This document shows positions 17,127-24,672 of a DNA stretch of 64,000 nucleotides, piece by piece. Source of the DNA: Arthrobacter cupressi (GTDB lineage Bacteria > Actinomycetota > Actinomycetes > Actinomycetales > Micrococcaceae). The stretch covers positions 1 through 64,000 of the forward strand of contig NZ_FNEI01000008.1 in NCBI RefSeq assembly GCF_900099975.1, in the 5' to 3' direction. The notes beneath the pieces are model-generated. The model did not search any database and had not been told where the DNA came from. It worked only from the letters and a program-made list of their open reading frames with translations. Within the stretch, counting starts at the first letter, position 1, and the number at the start of each line of letters is the position of its first letter. Position numbers and translations under genes: made by a program.

Positions 17127-17231
17127 GCGGCGGACCAGGGCTGTCCCGGTCGCCGGAGAACTGCCGGATCGCCGGAATTTTCCAGCGACTCCGCAGCTCT
17201 CCCGCGAATTCGGGGGAACGGCTTAAAGGTG

Positions 17232-17283
17232 TTCGGCCGCCGTCGTCGGGTGACGTCATTGGCACCCGCCGATGGCGGCCGAA
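17232..17283. terminator. Bidirectional terminator-like hairpin
   Basis: Arms 17232-17252 and 17263-17283 pair over 21 positions with two mismatches around a 10-base loop. The site lies in the convergent gap between the CPBP gene and the VOC gene, as expected for shared termination, although the T-run is short. Confidence 0.65.
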
Positions 17284-17318
17284 GTTTGGGCGGGGAGCCG
17301 CAAGACTCCCCGAGGGGC

Positions 17319-17957
17319 TCAGATGGTGACGGCCCCGTTGGCTGTTTCAAAGGTGACGGACATGATGCCCGGGACCCCGTGCGGAGCAACCCACTGGACA
17401 GCGACGTCCTCGAGCGGCTTCTCCACGGGTTCGCCCAGCCACTCGGTCACGCGGGCAGCCGACCCGGCGATGGTGAGGCTGGACATCTTGACGTCGCTCG
17501 CGTAGACGAGGGACGGGTGCAGTGAGGGGTCGCCTTCCCAGCGGAGCAGGTAAGGCACCTGCGGATCCGCGATCAGGCCGAGGATTCCGATCTGCTGCCA
17601 GACCAGTTCGCGGCCGTCCGGGAACTTGCGGTTGCCGGGAACCGCGGAGCGGCCCAGCCGTTCTTCAAAGGGGGACAGGTCGTCAACAGCGACGCACCAG
17701 CCCATCCATCCGCCGCCGGTGGCGGAACGTGCCCGGACAGCCTGTCCGAACGGTGCTTTGTCCGAGGCCGGGTGGTCCAGGACTTCCACAACTTCCAGGT
17801 ATTTGTGGTCTGCGAGCGGAATGATCATGTTCCGCGTACCGAAGCGCGGGTGCACCCCGCCGCGGACCGCATCCACTCCCAAAGCTGCGGAAATCCGCTC
17901 TGTGGTAGCCATCAGGCCATCTTGTTCACAAGCGTAAGAGACGTGATCCATGCGCAT
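17319..17957 (-). CDS. VOC-family (glyoxalase-like) protein
   Basis: A 212-residue protein of the glyoxalase-like domain group. It begins MRMDHVSYACE, with the metal-type His in the first beta strand, followed by TRNMIIPLADHKYLEVVEV (a typical VOC strand with Glu) and a second half after WMGWCVAVDD. Members act as dioxygenases, isomerases or resistance proteins; the role here is unknown. ATG at 17957 is chosen; ATGs at 17951 and 17966 are possible because no clear Shine-Dalgarno decides. It is divergent from metY. Confidence 0.7.
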   Translation of the reverse strand: MRMDHVSYACEQDGLMATTERISAALGVDAVRGGVHPRFGTRNMIIPLADHKYLEVVEVLDHPASDKAPFGQAVRARSATGGGWMGWCVAVDDLSPFEERLGRSAVPGNRKFPDGRELVWQQIGILGLIADPQVPYLLRWEGDPSLHPSLVYASDVKMSSLTIAGSAARVTEWLGEPVEKPLEDVAVQWVAPHGVPGIMSVTFETANGAVTI

Positions 17958-18029
17958 GACACACATCTTGGCACTTTGTGATGGAGCTCTCAGCTTAGTC
18001 AAACCTAAGTAAGGTAGGACGTCCTGATT

Positions 18030-18066
18030 CTGTCCCGGAAGGTCACGGAAAGACACGCCGGGACAG
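18030..18066. other. Hairpin in the VOC-metY intergenic region
   Basis: A perfect 9-base stem (CTGTCCCGG with CCGGGACAG) encloses a 19-base loop, about 130 bases upstream of metY. Nearby are CTTAG-N6-CTAAG (17994-18009) and the palindrome AGGACGTCCT (18016-18025). No known riboswitch consensus is recognised. Part of this 240-base region could hold operators for either gene. Confidence 0.45.
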
Positions 18067-18197
18067 GAAACGACCCCCTTCTTCATAATGCTTCAGCCGG
18101 GCGGATAGGTCTTCCTAGACGGGCCCCACGGCACGCCGGAGGGGGACAGGCCGCCCTGGCTGCCCCGAACCAGTTCACGCATCAGGAGGAGCCCGCA

Positions 18198-19514
18198 ATG
18201 TCGCAAGGTTGGTCATTCGAAACACGCCAGATACATGCCGGCCAGGAGCCGGACGCCGCCGTGGGTGCCCGCGCCCTGCCGATCTACCAGACCACATCCT
18301 TCGTGTTTCCGAGCGCGGAAAGCGCGGCGAACCGCTTTGCGCTGGCGGAAATCGCGCCGATCTACACCCGGATCGGGAACCCCACCCAGGACGCCGTTGA
18401 ACAGCGCATCGCCAGCCTCGAAGGCGGCCTCGCAGCGCTCCTGCTCAGCTCCGGGCAGGCCGCCGAAACCTTCGCCATCCTCAACGTGGCCGAAGCCGGG
18501 GACCACATCGTGGCCAGCCCCAGCCTGTACGGCGGAACCTACAACCTCCTGGCCCACACCCTGCAGAAGTTCGGCATCTCGGTGACCTTCGTCGCGGACC
18601 CGGACGACCTGGGGCAGTGGCGCGACGCCGTCCGGGACAACACCAAGCTCTTCTTCGCCGAGGTGGTGTCCAACCCCCGGCAGGACGTGCTGGACATCGA
18701 AGGCGTCGCCGGCGTCGCCCACGCGGCCGGGGTCCCGCTGATCGTGGACAACACGCTGTCCACCCCCTACCTGATCCGGCCCATCGAATGGGGTGCGGAC
18801 ATCGTGGTGCACTCGGCCACCAAGTACCTCGGTGGCCACGGCGCGGCGATTGCCGGGGTGATCGTGGACTCCGGCAACTTCGATTTCGGCGCCCACCCTG
18901 AGCGCTTCCCGAACTTCAACACGCCGGACCCCAGCTACAACGGCCTGGTCTATGCACGGGACCTCGGCAAGGACGGCGCCCTCGGCGCCAACCTGTCCTA
19001 CATCCTCAAAGCCCGGGTCCAGCTGCTGCGCGACCTCGGATCGGCCGTCTCGCCGTTCAACGCCTTCCTCATCGCCCAGGGCCTGGAAACGCTCAGCCTG
19101 CGGGTGGAACGCCATGTGGAGAACGCCACCAAAGTGGCGCAGTGGCTGGAAGGAAGGGACGACGTCGAATCCGTCGCCTATGCGGGCCTGCCCTCCAGCC
19201 CCTGGTTCGAACGTGGCCGCAAGTACGGGCCGAAGGGGACCGGCGCGGTGGTTGCCTTCATCATCAAGGGCGGCCTGGACGCCGGCAAGCGCTTCGTGGA
19301 TGCCCTGGAACTGCACTCCCATGTGGCCAACATCGGCGATGTCCGCTCCCTGGTGATCCACCCGGCCTCCACCACCCACAGCCAGCTGACCGGGGAACAG
19401 CAGTCCGTGGCCGGAGTGAGCCCCGGGCTTGTGCGGCTCGCCGTGGGCATCGAGCACATCGACGACATCCTGGCCGACCTCGAAGCCGGTTTCCGGGCCG
19501 CCAAGGCCGACTAA
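18198..19514 (+). CDS. metY: O-acetylhomoserine sulfhydrylase
   Basis: A Cys/Met-metabolism PLP enzyme that joins O-acetyl-L-homoserine and sulfide to give homocysteine. The 438-residue protein has the family pattern [56 protein letters not shown] with the PLP lysine, and [12 protein letters not shown]. The length and the insert typical of OAH sulfhydrylases separate it from shorter cystathionine enzymes. ATG at 18198 has AGGAGGAG 7 bases upstream. metX, which makes its substrate, follows. Confidence 0.95.
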   Translation: MSQGWSFETRQIHAGQEPDAAVGARALPIYQTTSFVFPSAESAANRFALAEIAPIYTRIGNPTQDAVEQRIASLEGGLAALLLSSGQAAETFAILNVAEAGDHIVASPSLYGGTYNLLAHTLQKFGISVTFVADPDDLGQWRDAVRDNTKLFFAEVVSNPRQDVLDIEGVAGVAHAAGVPLIVDNTLSTPYLIRPIEWGADIVVHSATKYLGGHGAAIAGVIVDSGNFDFGAHPERFPNFNTPDPSYNGLVYARDLGKDGALGANLSYILKARVQLLRDLGSAVSPFNAFLIAQGLETLSLRVERHVENATKVAQWLEGRDDVESVAYAGLPSSPWFERGRKYGPKGTGAVVAFIIKGGLDAGKRFVDALELHSHVANIGDVRSLVIHPASTTHSQLTGEQQSVAGVSPGLVRLAVGIEHIDDILADLEAGFRAAKAD

Positions 19515-19607
19515 CCCGCCGCAGGGGACGTGTCCGGGCCCGCGCCATGCCGGGCCCGGACCGTCACAAAGCTGTCACATTGTTCGCGTTGGCGGAGCGG
19601 TTCTTCC

Positions 19608-19613
19608 TACACT
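19608..19613 (+). promoter_or_regulatory. Possible -10 element of metX
   Basis: TACACT lies 11 bases before the start of the riboswitch aptamer, the right place for a -10 box. No convincing -35 hexamer at standard spacing is seen. Confidence 0.3.
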
Positions 19614-19623
19614 CGAAGCCAAA

Positions 19624-19735
19624 GGTCACGAGTGCCAGCGCTAAACCCCGGTTTGCTGGCCGGCAACCCTCCTTCCGTGGCGGGGTGCCCCGGGTGAAGA
19701 CCTGGCCTGCCGGACAGCTGTCGGCGGGCAAGCAC
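19624..19735 (+). ncRNA. SAM-IV riboswitch upstream of metX
   Basis: The stretch starts GGTCACGAGTGCCAGCG and continues through a stem with TTTGCTGGCCGGCAACCCTC, then GGGGTGCCCCGGGTGAAGAC. This follows the actinobacterial SAM-IV aptamer closely, including the GGCAACCCTCC core and the GGGTG-CCCC pseudoknot-type segment. It sits directly before metX and should lower metX expression when S-adenosylmethionine is plentiful. The 3' limit is approximate; no intrinsic terminator is evident, so control may act on translation. Confidence 0.88.
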
Positions 19736-19753
19736 GAGGTTCAGGGGTTCTCC

Positions 19754-20890
19754 ATGACAATTGCCGCACCGTCGGTCACCAACGAACGCAACGAAAACGG
19801 CCGCAGCGATGACGGCACGGTCAAGCACGTGTCCATCGGCGCGCTGGAGCTCGAAGCCGGAGGCCTCCTCCCTGACGTGGTCCTCGCCTACGAAAGCTGG
19901 GGGACCCTCAACGCCGACGCGTCCAATGCGGTCCTCATCGAGCACGCCCTGACCGGAAGCACCCACGTGGCCCGCGGTGCAGGTGAGGAAGACGGCTGGT
20001 GGGAACAACTCGTCGGCCCCGGTGCCACCATCGACACGGATCGCTGGTTCGTTGTCTCCGTCAACATCGTCGGCGGCTGCTACGGAAGCACCGGTCCGTC
20101 GTCGAACGCTCCGGACGGCAAACCGTGGGGTTCCCGCTTCCCGCTGGTGACCCTGCGGGATTCCACCACCGCCGAAGCCCGGCTCGCCGATGCCCTGGGG
20201 ATTACGCGCTGGCACGCGGTGATCGGCGGCTCCATGGGCGGCGCGCGTGCCCTCGAATGGGCGGTCAGCTACCCGGCACGGGTGAAGAACTGCGCGGTGA
20301 TCTCGGTGGGCGCCTACAGCACGGCCGAACAGATCGCCTTCGCCCAGGCCCAGACCCTTGCCATCCGCCAGGACCCCGACTTCAACGGCGGCGACTACTA
20401 CGACGGCCCGGCACCCGAGTCCGGCCTGGCCCTCGCGCGGCGGATCGCCCACATCACCTACCGCTCGGCGGAGGAGTTCGACTTCCGCTTCGGCCGGAAC
20501 GCCCAGGGCAGCGAGACGCCGCTGCAGGCTCCGGCGCTGGGGGAGCGTGGCCGCTACCAGGTGGAAAGCTACCTCGACCACCAGGGCCGGAAGCTGGTGC
20601 AGCGCTTCGACGCCAACAGCTACATCGCCATCACCGAAGCGCTGATGAGCCACGACATCACCCGCGGCCGCGGCACCCTTGAAGAGGCGCTCTCACGCAC
20701 GGAGGCCAACTTCTTCGTCGCCGCCGTGGACTCGGACCGCCTCTACTTCCCGGAGCAGTCCCGCGAACTGGCCGCTGCACTGCCCGGCGGCGTCGAGGTC
20801 CACACCATCGAGGCCCCCATCGGCCACGACGGCTTCCTCACCGAGATCGGCCAGCTCGGACCGCAGCTGGGCGCGGCCTTCTTCGCCTAG
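19754..20890 (+). CDS. metX: Homoserine O-acetyltransferase
   Basis: Transfers acetyl from acetyl-CoA to L-homoserine, the committed step of methionine synthesis. The 378-residue alpha/beta hydrolase-fold protein has VLAYESWGTLNAD, the nucleophile elbow GGSMGGARALEW with Ser near 160, a late catalytic Asp region, and the His in GHDGFL. ATG at 19754 has AGGGG 6 bases upstream, right after the riboswitch. It lies downstream of metY, which uses the product. Its stop codon overlaps the convergent gene's stop (CTAG). Confidence 0.95.
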   Translation: MTIAAPSVTNERNENGRSDDGTVKHVSIGALELEAGGLLPDVVLAYESWGTLNADASNAVLIEHALTGSTHVARGAGEEDGWWEQLVGPGATIDTDRWFVVSVNIVGGCYGSTGPSSNAPDGKPWGSRFPLVTLRDSTTAEARLADALGITRWHAVIGGSMGGARALEWAVSYPARVKNCAVISVGAYSTAEQIAFAQAQTLAIRQDPDFNGGDYYDGPAPESGLALARRIAHITYRSAEEFDFRFGRNAQGSETPLQAPALGERGRYQVESYLDHQGRKLVQRFDANSYIAITEALMSHDITRGRGTLEEALSRTEANFFVAAVDSDRLYFPEQSRELAAALPGGVEVHTIEAPIGHDGFLTEIGQLGPQLGAAFFA

Positions 20891-21093
20891 CCCCTGGCGC
20901 CGGGCTCGGCGATGTCCAGCCCCACCTCGACGCTGTCCCCTTCCCGGAGGCCTGCGGCCATGCGGATGGATCGCTTGACCGGCAAGAGGTACGAGCCGCT
21001 CTTGCTGTCCGGGAAGATCGAGGTGTCCCAGCTTGTCCCGGCAACGGTTGCCGTCACCTTGACCGAGCCGAAGCCTCGGCGGTACGGGGCCAC
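20887..21093 (-). pseudogene. DUF1905 protein, apparently N-terminally truncated
   Basis: The 68-residue frame starts with GTG at 21093 and matches the C-terminal two thirds of DUF1905: RGFGSVKVTATV, TSIFPDSKSGSYLLPVK, and GLREGDSVEVGLDI. Family-like residues (NIREEVAP) continue upstream of the GTG until the in-frame TGA that ends the SHOCT gene, so about 30 residues of the usual beta-barrel N-terminus are missing. A weak AAGAAG precedes the GTG. It may be a short functional protein, but a 5' deletion remnant is more likely. Confidence 0.6.
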
Positions 21094-21114
21094 TTCTTCC
21101 CGGATGTTGCCACG

Positions 21115-21528
21115 TCAGCCGTTCATGATCTCCTGGCGGAGTTTCATGTACTCCTCCATGGCGATCTTGCCGTCACTGAACTGCCGGTCCAGCTCCGCCA
21201 GTTTGCGTGCCCGGTAGCCTTGCGGCCCGGACGGTGCCGCGGGCGCTGGAGCGGGAACGGGCGACGACGGCGGCCCGGCAGGTGCCTGCTGCGGCGGACC
21301 GAATCGCTGGGGTGCCTCGTATTGCTGCGGCGCCTGGTTCGGCTGCGGCGCGGGCGGGTACTGGCCCGCAATGTAGTCGGGGAGCTTGCCGGGATAGCCG
21401 CCCTCCTGGAAGCGGCCGTCCGGATAGCCGCTATCGCGGATCCGGCGCTGCTGGGAGCGCCTGTACATGCGGATCCCCACCGGGATCAGCCACGAGCAGA
21501 CGATAATCCAAAAGAACAGATTGTTCAC
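21115..21528 (-). CDS. SHOCT-domain membrane protein
   Basis: A 137-residue protein with one N-terminal membrane segment (LFFWIIVCSWLIPVGI), a basic stop-transfer RMYRRSQQRR, a Pro/Gln/Ala-rich linker, and a C-terminal SHOCT motif (ARKLAELDRQFSDGKIAMEE) seen in many actinobacterial envelope proteins. SHOCT helices are thought to mediate oligomerisation. The function is unknown. Its stop directly precedes the truncated DUF1905 frame. Confidence 0.75.
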   Translation of the reverse strand: MNNLFFWIIVCSWLIPVGIRMYRRSQQRRIRDSGYPDGRFQEGGYPGKLPDYIAGQYPPAPQPNQAPQQYEAPQRFGPPQQAPAGPPSSPVPAPAPAAPSGPQGYRARKLAELDRQFSDGKIAMEEYMKLRQEIMNG

Positions 21529-21584
21529 GGGGCCACCTCATTCCATGTCAAGCTTAGCGCCGGGCCCCGTTCAACCGGCCCCCG

Positions 21585-22823
21585 TCAGCCGACCTTAACG
21601 GGCATCCCCAGGAACGCTTCGTAGCGAGCGGCTTCGGCTTCGAGGGCGGAGCGCCCGCCGGTGTCCAAGGGGCGGTCCATCTTCACCTCGAGCCCGCATT
21701 CCCCGCCGGAAAAACCGTGCCGCCACCATCCCGCCAACCGCCCGTCCAGAAGCACCACATGCATGGGCGCGCCCGCCGGCGCGAAGTAGGGAGCGGTCCC
21801 GCCCAGATGGTTCCGGGTCTGCGAATAGCCCATTACGTACTCGTCATAGCACTGGACCAGGTCGATCTTCGGCGCCGGGGTACCCGGGACCACCGGCCCG
21901 GAGCCGGAAGCGGCGGAGGCTGCGGCGTCGAGTTCCTCGGCGGCGAGGTGGAATTCCAGGCCGTCCCGGCTGAAGGATGCGAGGGCGCCTGGGGAGATTT
22001 CCGCGGCCAGCTGCAGGCCGGCCCGCACCTCGCCCACGGTCAGCCCGGACCACGCGGCGCAGTCTTTGACCGTTGCCGGCCCGCGGCTTCGGAAGTACCG
22101 CAGCGCGAGCTGCGCCAGGGAGTTTTCCCGCCGTTCGGCCGCCGCTGACGCACCGTTCTCCGGGGAAGGAGCCTGCCGGGCCCGCTCCGGAAAGGAGGCG
22201 TATGTCTGTTTCAGGGCCCCGCCGGCCGTGCGCACCGGCGCGCCGCTGACCAGGACCCGGTTGATTTCCGCATGCATCAGCAGATAGATGAACCCCAGCC
22301 CCTTGGCGGGGAAGCCCGCGTTCCCAAGCACCACGGCGAGTTCCTCGCGTGTCTTGTGAGCGCCGCCGGCGACCGCCGCGGCCAGCAGGTCCGCACTGCG
22401 GGCGGCTGCCGTGGCATCCACCCCCGTCTGCCGGTACATGCCCTTGTTTCCCTGGTGCAAGCGCGGGGCGGACAGTTCCATGAGCCAGTCCAGGTCGTCC
22501 CGGTGCACGAAATGCCACGTGGGCCGCAGGACGTGCGTCCGCAGGATGGTTCCGTCGGCAACGGCGTCCTCCACCCCGGCGGCAAGCCCGGCGACGCCCT
22601 TCGTGTCCCGGGCGCAGCGCTGGGCCAGGGACCAGCGGGCGTAGGCGAACTCCTGGGACTGGACCGCGAGCAGGTTCTTCAGCGCGTCCCCGATGCCGGC
22701 AGCGGCCGGCGCCCGCAACTGCTGGCGCCTGAGCCTGCTGCCGACCAGCCAGCCCGCGCCGCCGTTAATGTCCGCGCCTCCGCCCATGTCCGTGCTGCCG
22801 TTCAGCTCCGCGCCGCCGCCCAC
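21585..22823 (-). CDS. Winged-helix DNA glycosylase, AlkZ-like (HTH_42)
   Basis: A 412-residue member of the HTH_42/YcaQ-AlkZ superfamily, whose characterised members unhook DNA interstrand crosslinks or remove bulky alkyl bases. The catalytic QxQ motif appears as AVQSQEFAYARWSLAQR near residue 50. Also visible are RPTWHFVHRDDLDWL, EGR-type winged-helix segments and the C-terminal VVLLDGRLAGWWRH, typical of the family. GTG at 22823 has AAAGGGG 8 bases upstream; ATG at 22787 would shorten it by 12 residues. The N-terminal extension is Gly/Asn rich. It starts 14 bases after the GDSL hydrolase stop, so the two are co-transcribed. Confidence 0.75.
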   Translation of the reverse strand: MGGGAELNGSTDMGGGADINGGAGWLVGSRLRRQQLRAPAAAGIGDALKNLLAVQSQEFAYARWSLAQRCARDTKGVAGLAAGVEDAVADGTILRTHVLRPTWHFVHRDDLDWLMELSAPRLHQGNKGMYRQTGVDATAAARSADLLAAAVAGGAHKTREELAVVLGNAGFPAKGLGFIYLLMHAEINRVLVSGAPVRTAGGALKQTYASFPERARQAPSPENGASAAAERRENSLAQLALRYFRSRGPATVKDCAAWSGLTVGEVRAGLQLAAEISPGALASFSRDGLEFHLAAEELDAAASAASGSGPVVPGTPAPKIDLVQCYDEYVMGYSQTRNHLGGTAPYFAPAGAPMHVVLLDGRLAGWWRHGFSGGECGLEVKMDRPLDTGGRSALEAEAARYEAFLGMPVKVG

Positions 22824-22837
22824 GTCCGCGGCCCCTT

Positions 22838-23671
22838 TCAGTTCCCTGGCAGCATGGCGCCGGTGGGTCCGAAGACGGGGCCCGGCGTCGGGCGCTTCGG
22901 GGAGATGCCGTCGCCGGAGGACTGGTGCCGGATCCGCCGGATCACCCACGGCACCAAGTATTCGCGCGCCCAGACCAGGTCCCCGCTGCGGGCCTCCCGC
23001 CAGCTGCGCAGCGGCAGGGGCTTGGGCTCGTACGGTTCCAGCTTGTGCGGCACGTTGAGCGCATCGAGCACCATCGCGGCAATGGTGTGGTGGCCCAGGG
23101 GAGAGAAGTGCAGGCGGTCCTCGTCCCACATCCGGGGGTCGGCCAGTTCGCGCAGGGACCACATGTCCGCCACCACGGCGTCGTGGCGGGCGGCCACCGT
23201 GCGGAGGTTCTCGTTATAGATGGCCACCTTGCCGCGGATGCGGCCGAGGACCGTGGACCCGGTGTCCGGGCCGTTGAAGAGCACCACGGTGGCGCCGTTC
23301 GCGCCCAGGCGCCCGACGGCGTCGTCCAGTTTGTCGGCCAGCAGGTCCGGATCCCCGCCGGGCCGGATGAGGTCGTTGCCGCCGGCGCTGATCGAAACGA
23401 GGTCGGGCTTCAGGGCCAGGCACGGCTCGAGTTGTTCGTCCACGATCTGCTGCAGCAGCCGGCCGCGGATTGCCAGGTTCGCGTAGGCGAAGTCGCTGTG
23501 GCCGCGGCTTAGTTCCTCGGCCACGCGGTCCGCCCAGCCGCGGTGGCCGCCCGGACTGCCGGGCTCGGGGTCGCCGATCCCTTCGGTGAAGGAGTCGCCC
23601 AGGGCGACGTAGCGCCCCCAGGGGTGGTTCGGTCCGTCCACGGGGTTGGCCATGGGATCAGTGGCGTTCAC
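22838..23671 (-). CDS. SGNH/GDSL hydrolase
   Basis: A 277-residue SGNH esterase. All four blocks are present: GDSFTEGIGD (Ser, block I), the block II Gly in NLAIRGRL, SAGGNDL (Asn, block III) and EDRLHFSPLGHH (Asp and His, block V). No signal peptide is visible, so it is probably cytosolic. A C-terminal extension (WREARSGDLVWAREYLVPWV) is common in actinobacterial members. The substrate is unknown. ATG at 23671 is used; ATG at 23653 is another option. It is upstream of, and co-directional with, the AlkZ-like gene. Confidence 0.85.
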   Translation of the reverse strand: MNATDPMANPVDGPNHPWGRYVALGDSFTEGIGDPEPGSPGGHRGWADRVAEELSRGHSDFAYANLAIRGRLLQQIVDEQLEPCLALKPDLVSISAGGNDLIRPGGDPDLLADKLDDAVGRLGANGATVVLFNGPDTGSTVLGRIRGKVAIYNENLRTVAARHDAVVADMWSLRELADPRMWDEDRLHFSPLGHHTIAAMVLDALNVPHKLEPYEPKPLPLRSWREARSGDLVWAREYLVPWVIRRIRHQSSGDGISPKRPTPGPVFGPTGAMLPGN

Positions 23672-23708
23672 GTTGTTGTCCTGCCTCTTGTTGCGCAGCT
23701 ACGCGACG

Positions 23709-23731
23709 GTAACTTGTTACTCGTGGGTAAC
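23709..23731. promoter_or_regulatory. TetR-type operator candidate (GTTAC-N6-GTAAC)
   Basis: GTTACTCGTGGGTAAC (23716-23731) is an inverted repeat with perfect 5-base arms, and a further GTAAC arm (23709-23713) overlaps it. It sits between the divergent SGNH hydrolase and carboxylesterase genes, 15 bases before the latter's start. A near-identical site lies before the acyl-CoA dehydrogenase at 40923. Confidence 0.55.
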
Positions 23732-23746
23732 TGTAAGAATAGACCC

Positions 23747-24397
23747 ATGAGTCAAGCAGCTGCCTTCCCCGCCCCTGTTGTCCTGTGGTCCCACGAGGAA
23801 GGTGAGCGGGCCGGCAAGCCGCTGCTTGTACTGCTGCACGGCTACGGGTCCAACGAAGCTGACCTGTTCAGCCTGGCCGGGCTGCTTCCGGAGGAATTCG
23901 TCGTGGCCTCCCTGCGCGCACCGATCCCCACGGGTCCGGGCTTCACCTGGTTCCCGCTGACGGCCTCCATCGACTACTCGCTCGACGCCGTGAAGCTCGC
24001 GTCCGATTACGCTCTCGCCTGGCTGGACACCATCAAGGAGGACCACCCCTCGGTGACCCTGCTCGGTTTCTCGATGGGCATGGCCATGGCAACCACCATG
24101 CTCCGCCAGCGGCCCGCGGACTTCGCCGCCGTCGTCGGGCTTTCCGGTTTTGCCGTCGACGCCGGAGCTGACGCCGGCTTCCGTGACGCCGAACTGGACG
24201 GCACGGTGCCGCTCTTCTGGGGCCGCGACCAGCAGGACCCGGTGATCACCCCGGACAAGATCGATTTCACGATGGGTTGGGTCCGCAAGCACACGGACCT
24301 CACCAAAGTGCTGTACACCGGCATGTGGCACGGCATCAACCAGCAGGAGATCGGGCACGTGGGCGAGTTCCTCACCCACAAGGTCCTGGACAGCTAG
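23747..24397 (+). CDS. Carboxylesterase/phospholipase-type alpha/beta hydrolase
   Basis: A 216-residue alpha/beta hydrolase of the carboxylesterase YpfH/phospholipase group: LLVLLHGYGSNEAD (oxyanion turn), LLGFSMGMAMA with nucleophile Ser, DPVITPDK for the Asp, and YTGMWHGINQ for the His. It likely hydrolyses short acyl esters in the cytosol. ATG at 23747 lacks a strong Shine-Dalgarno. The operator candidate just upstream suggests control with acyl-CoA metabolism genes. Confidence 0.85.
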   Translation: MSQAAAFPAPVVLWSHEEGERAGKPLLVLLHGYGSNEADLFSLAGLLPEEFVVASLRAPIPTGPGFTWFPLTASIDYSLDAVKLASDYALAWLDTIKEDHPSVTLLGFSMGMAMATTMLRQRPADFAAVVGLSGFAVDAGADAGFRDAELDGTVPLFWGRDQQDPVITPDKIDFTMGWVRKHTDLTKVLYTGMWHGINQQEIGHVGEFLTHKVLDS

Positions 24398-24412
24398 CGC
24401 CCGGCGTTGGGA

Positions 24413-24640
24413 CTAGGTGGTGGTGATCCTGACGGTCTGGCCGTTCACGGTCACGGTGTCGCCGGCGTGCAGTTGGCGGCCGCGGCGCTCCTCGATGTCC
24501 CCGTTGACCTTCACCAGGCCGTTCTTGATGAGCTCGGTGGCCTCCACGCCGTCCTCCACCAGGTTGGCGAGCTTCAGCAGCTGGCCCAGGCGGATCATCT
24601 CGTCGCGGATGGGTACTTCGTCGATTTCGGGGTTGCTCAT
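24413..24640 (-). CDS. S4-domain RNA-binding protein
   Basis: A 75-residue single S4 domain: QLLKLANLVEDGVEATELIKNGLVKVNG followed by RRGRQLHAGDTV, the classic S4 RNA-binding turn (YbcJ/YaaA-like). Such small proteins bind structured RNA such as rRNA; the partner here is unknown. ATG at 24640. It is convergent with the esterase and divergent from the DMT transporter. Confidence 0.85.
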   Translation of the reverse strand: MSNPEIDEVPIRDEMIRLGQLLKLANLVEDGVEATELIKNGLVKVNGDIEERRGRQLHAGDTVTVNGQTVRITTT

Positions 24641-24672
24641 ACAGCAATGATGCCTGACGTAGGGTGGTGAAA

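Noticed and set aside
18087..18197. Possible SAM riboswitch before metY
   Set aside because: The SAM-I and SAM-IV core segments seen before metX are absent here; only generic hairpins are present.
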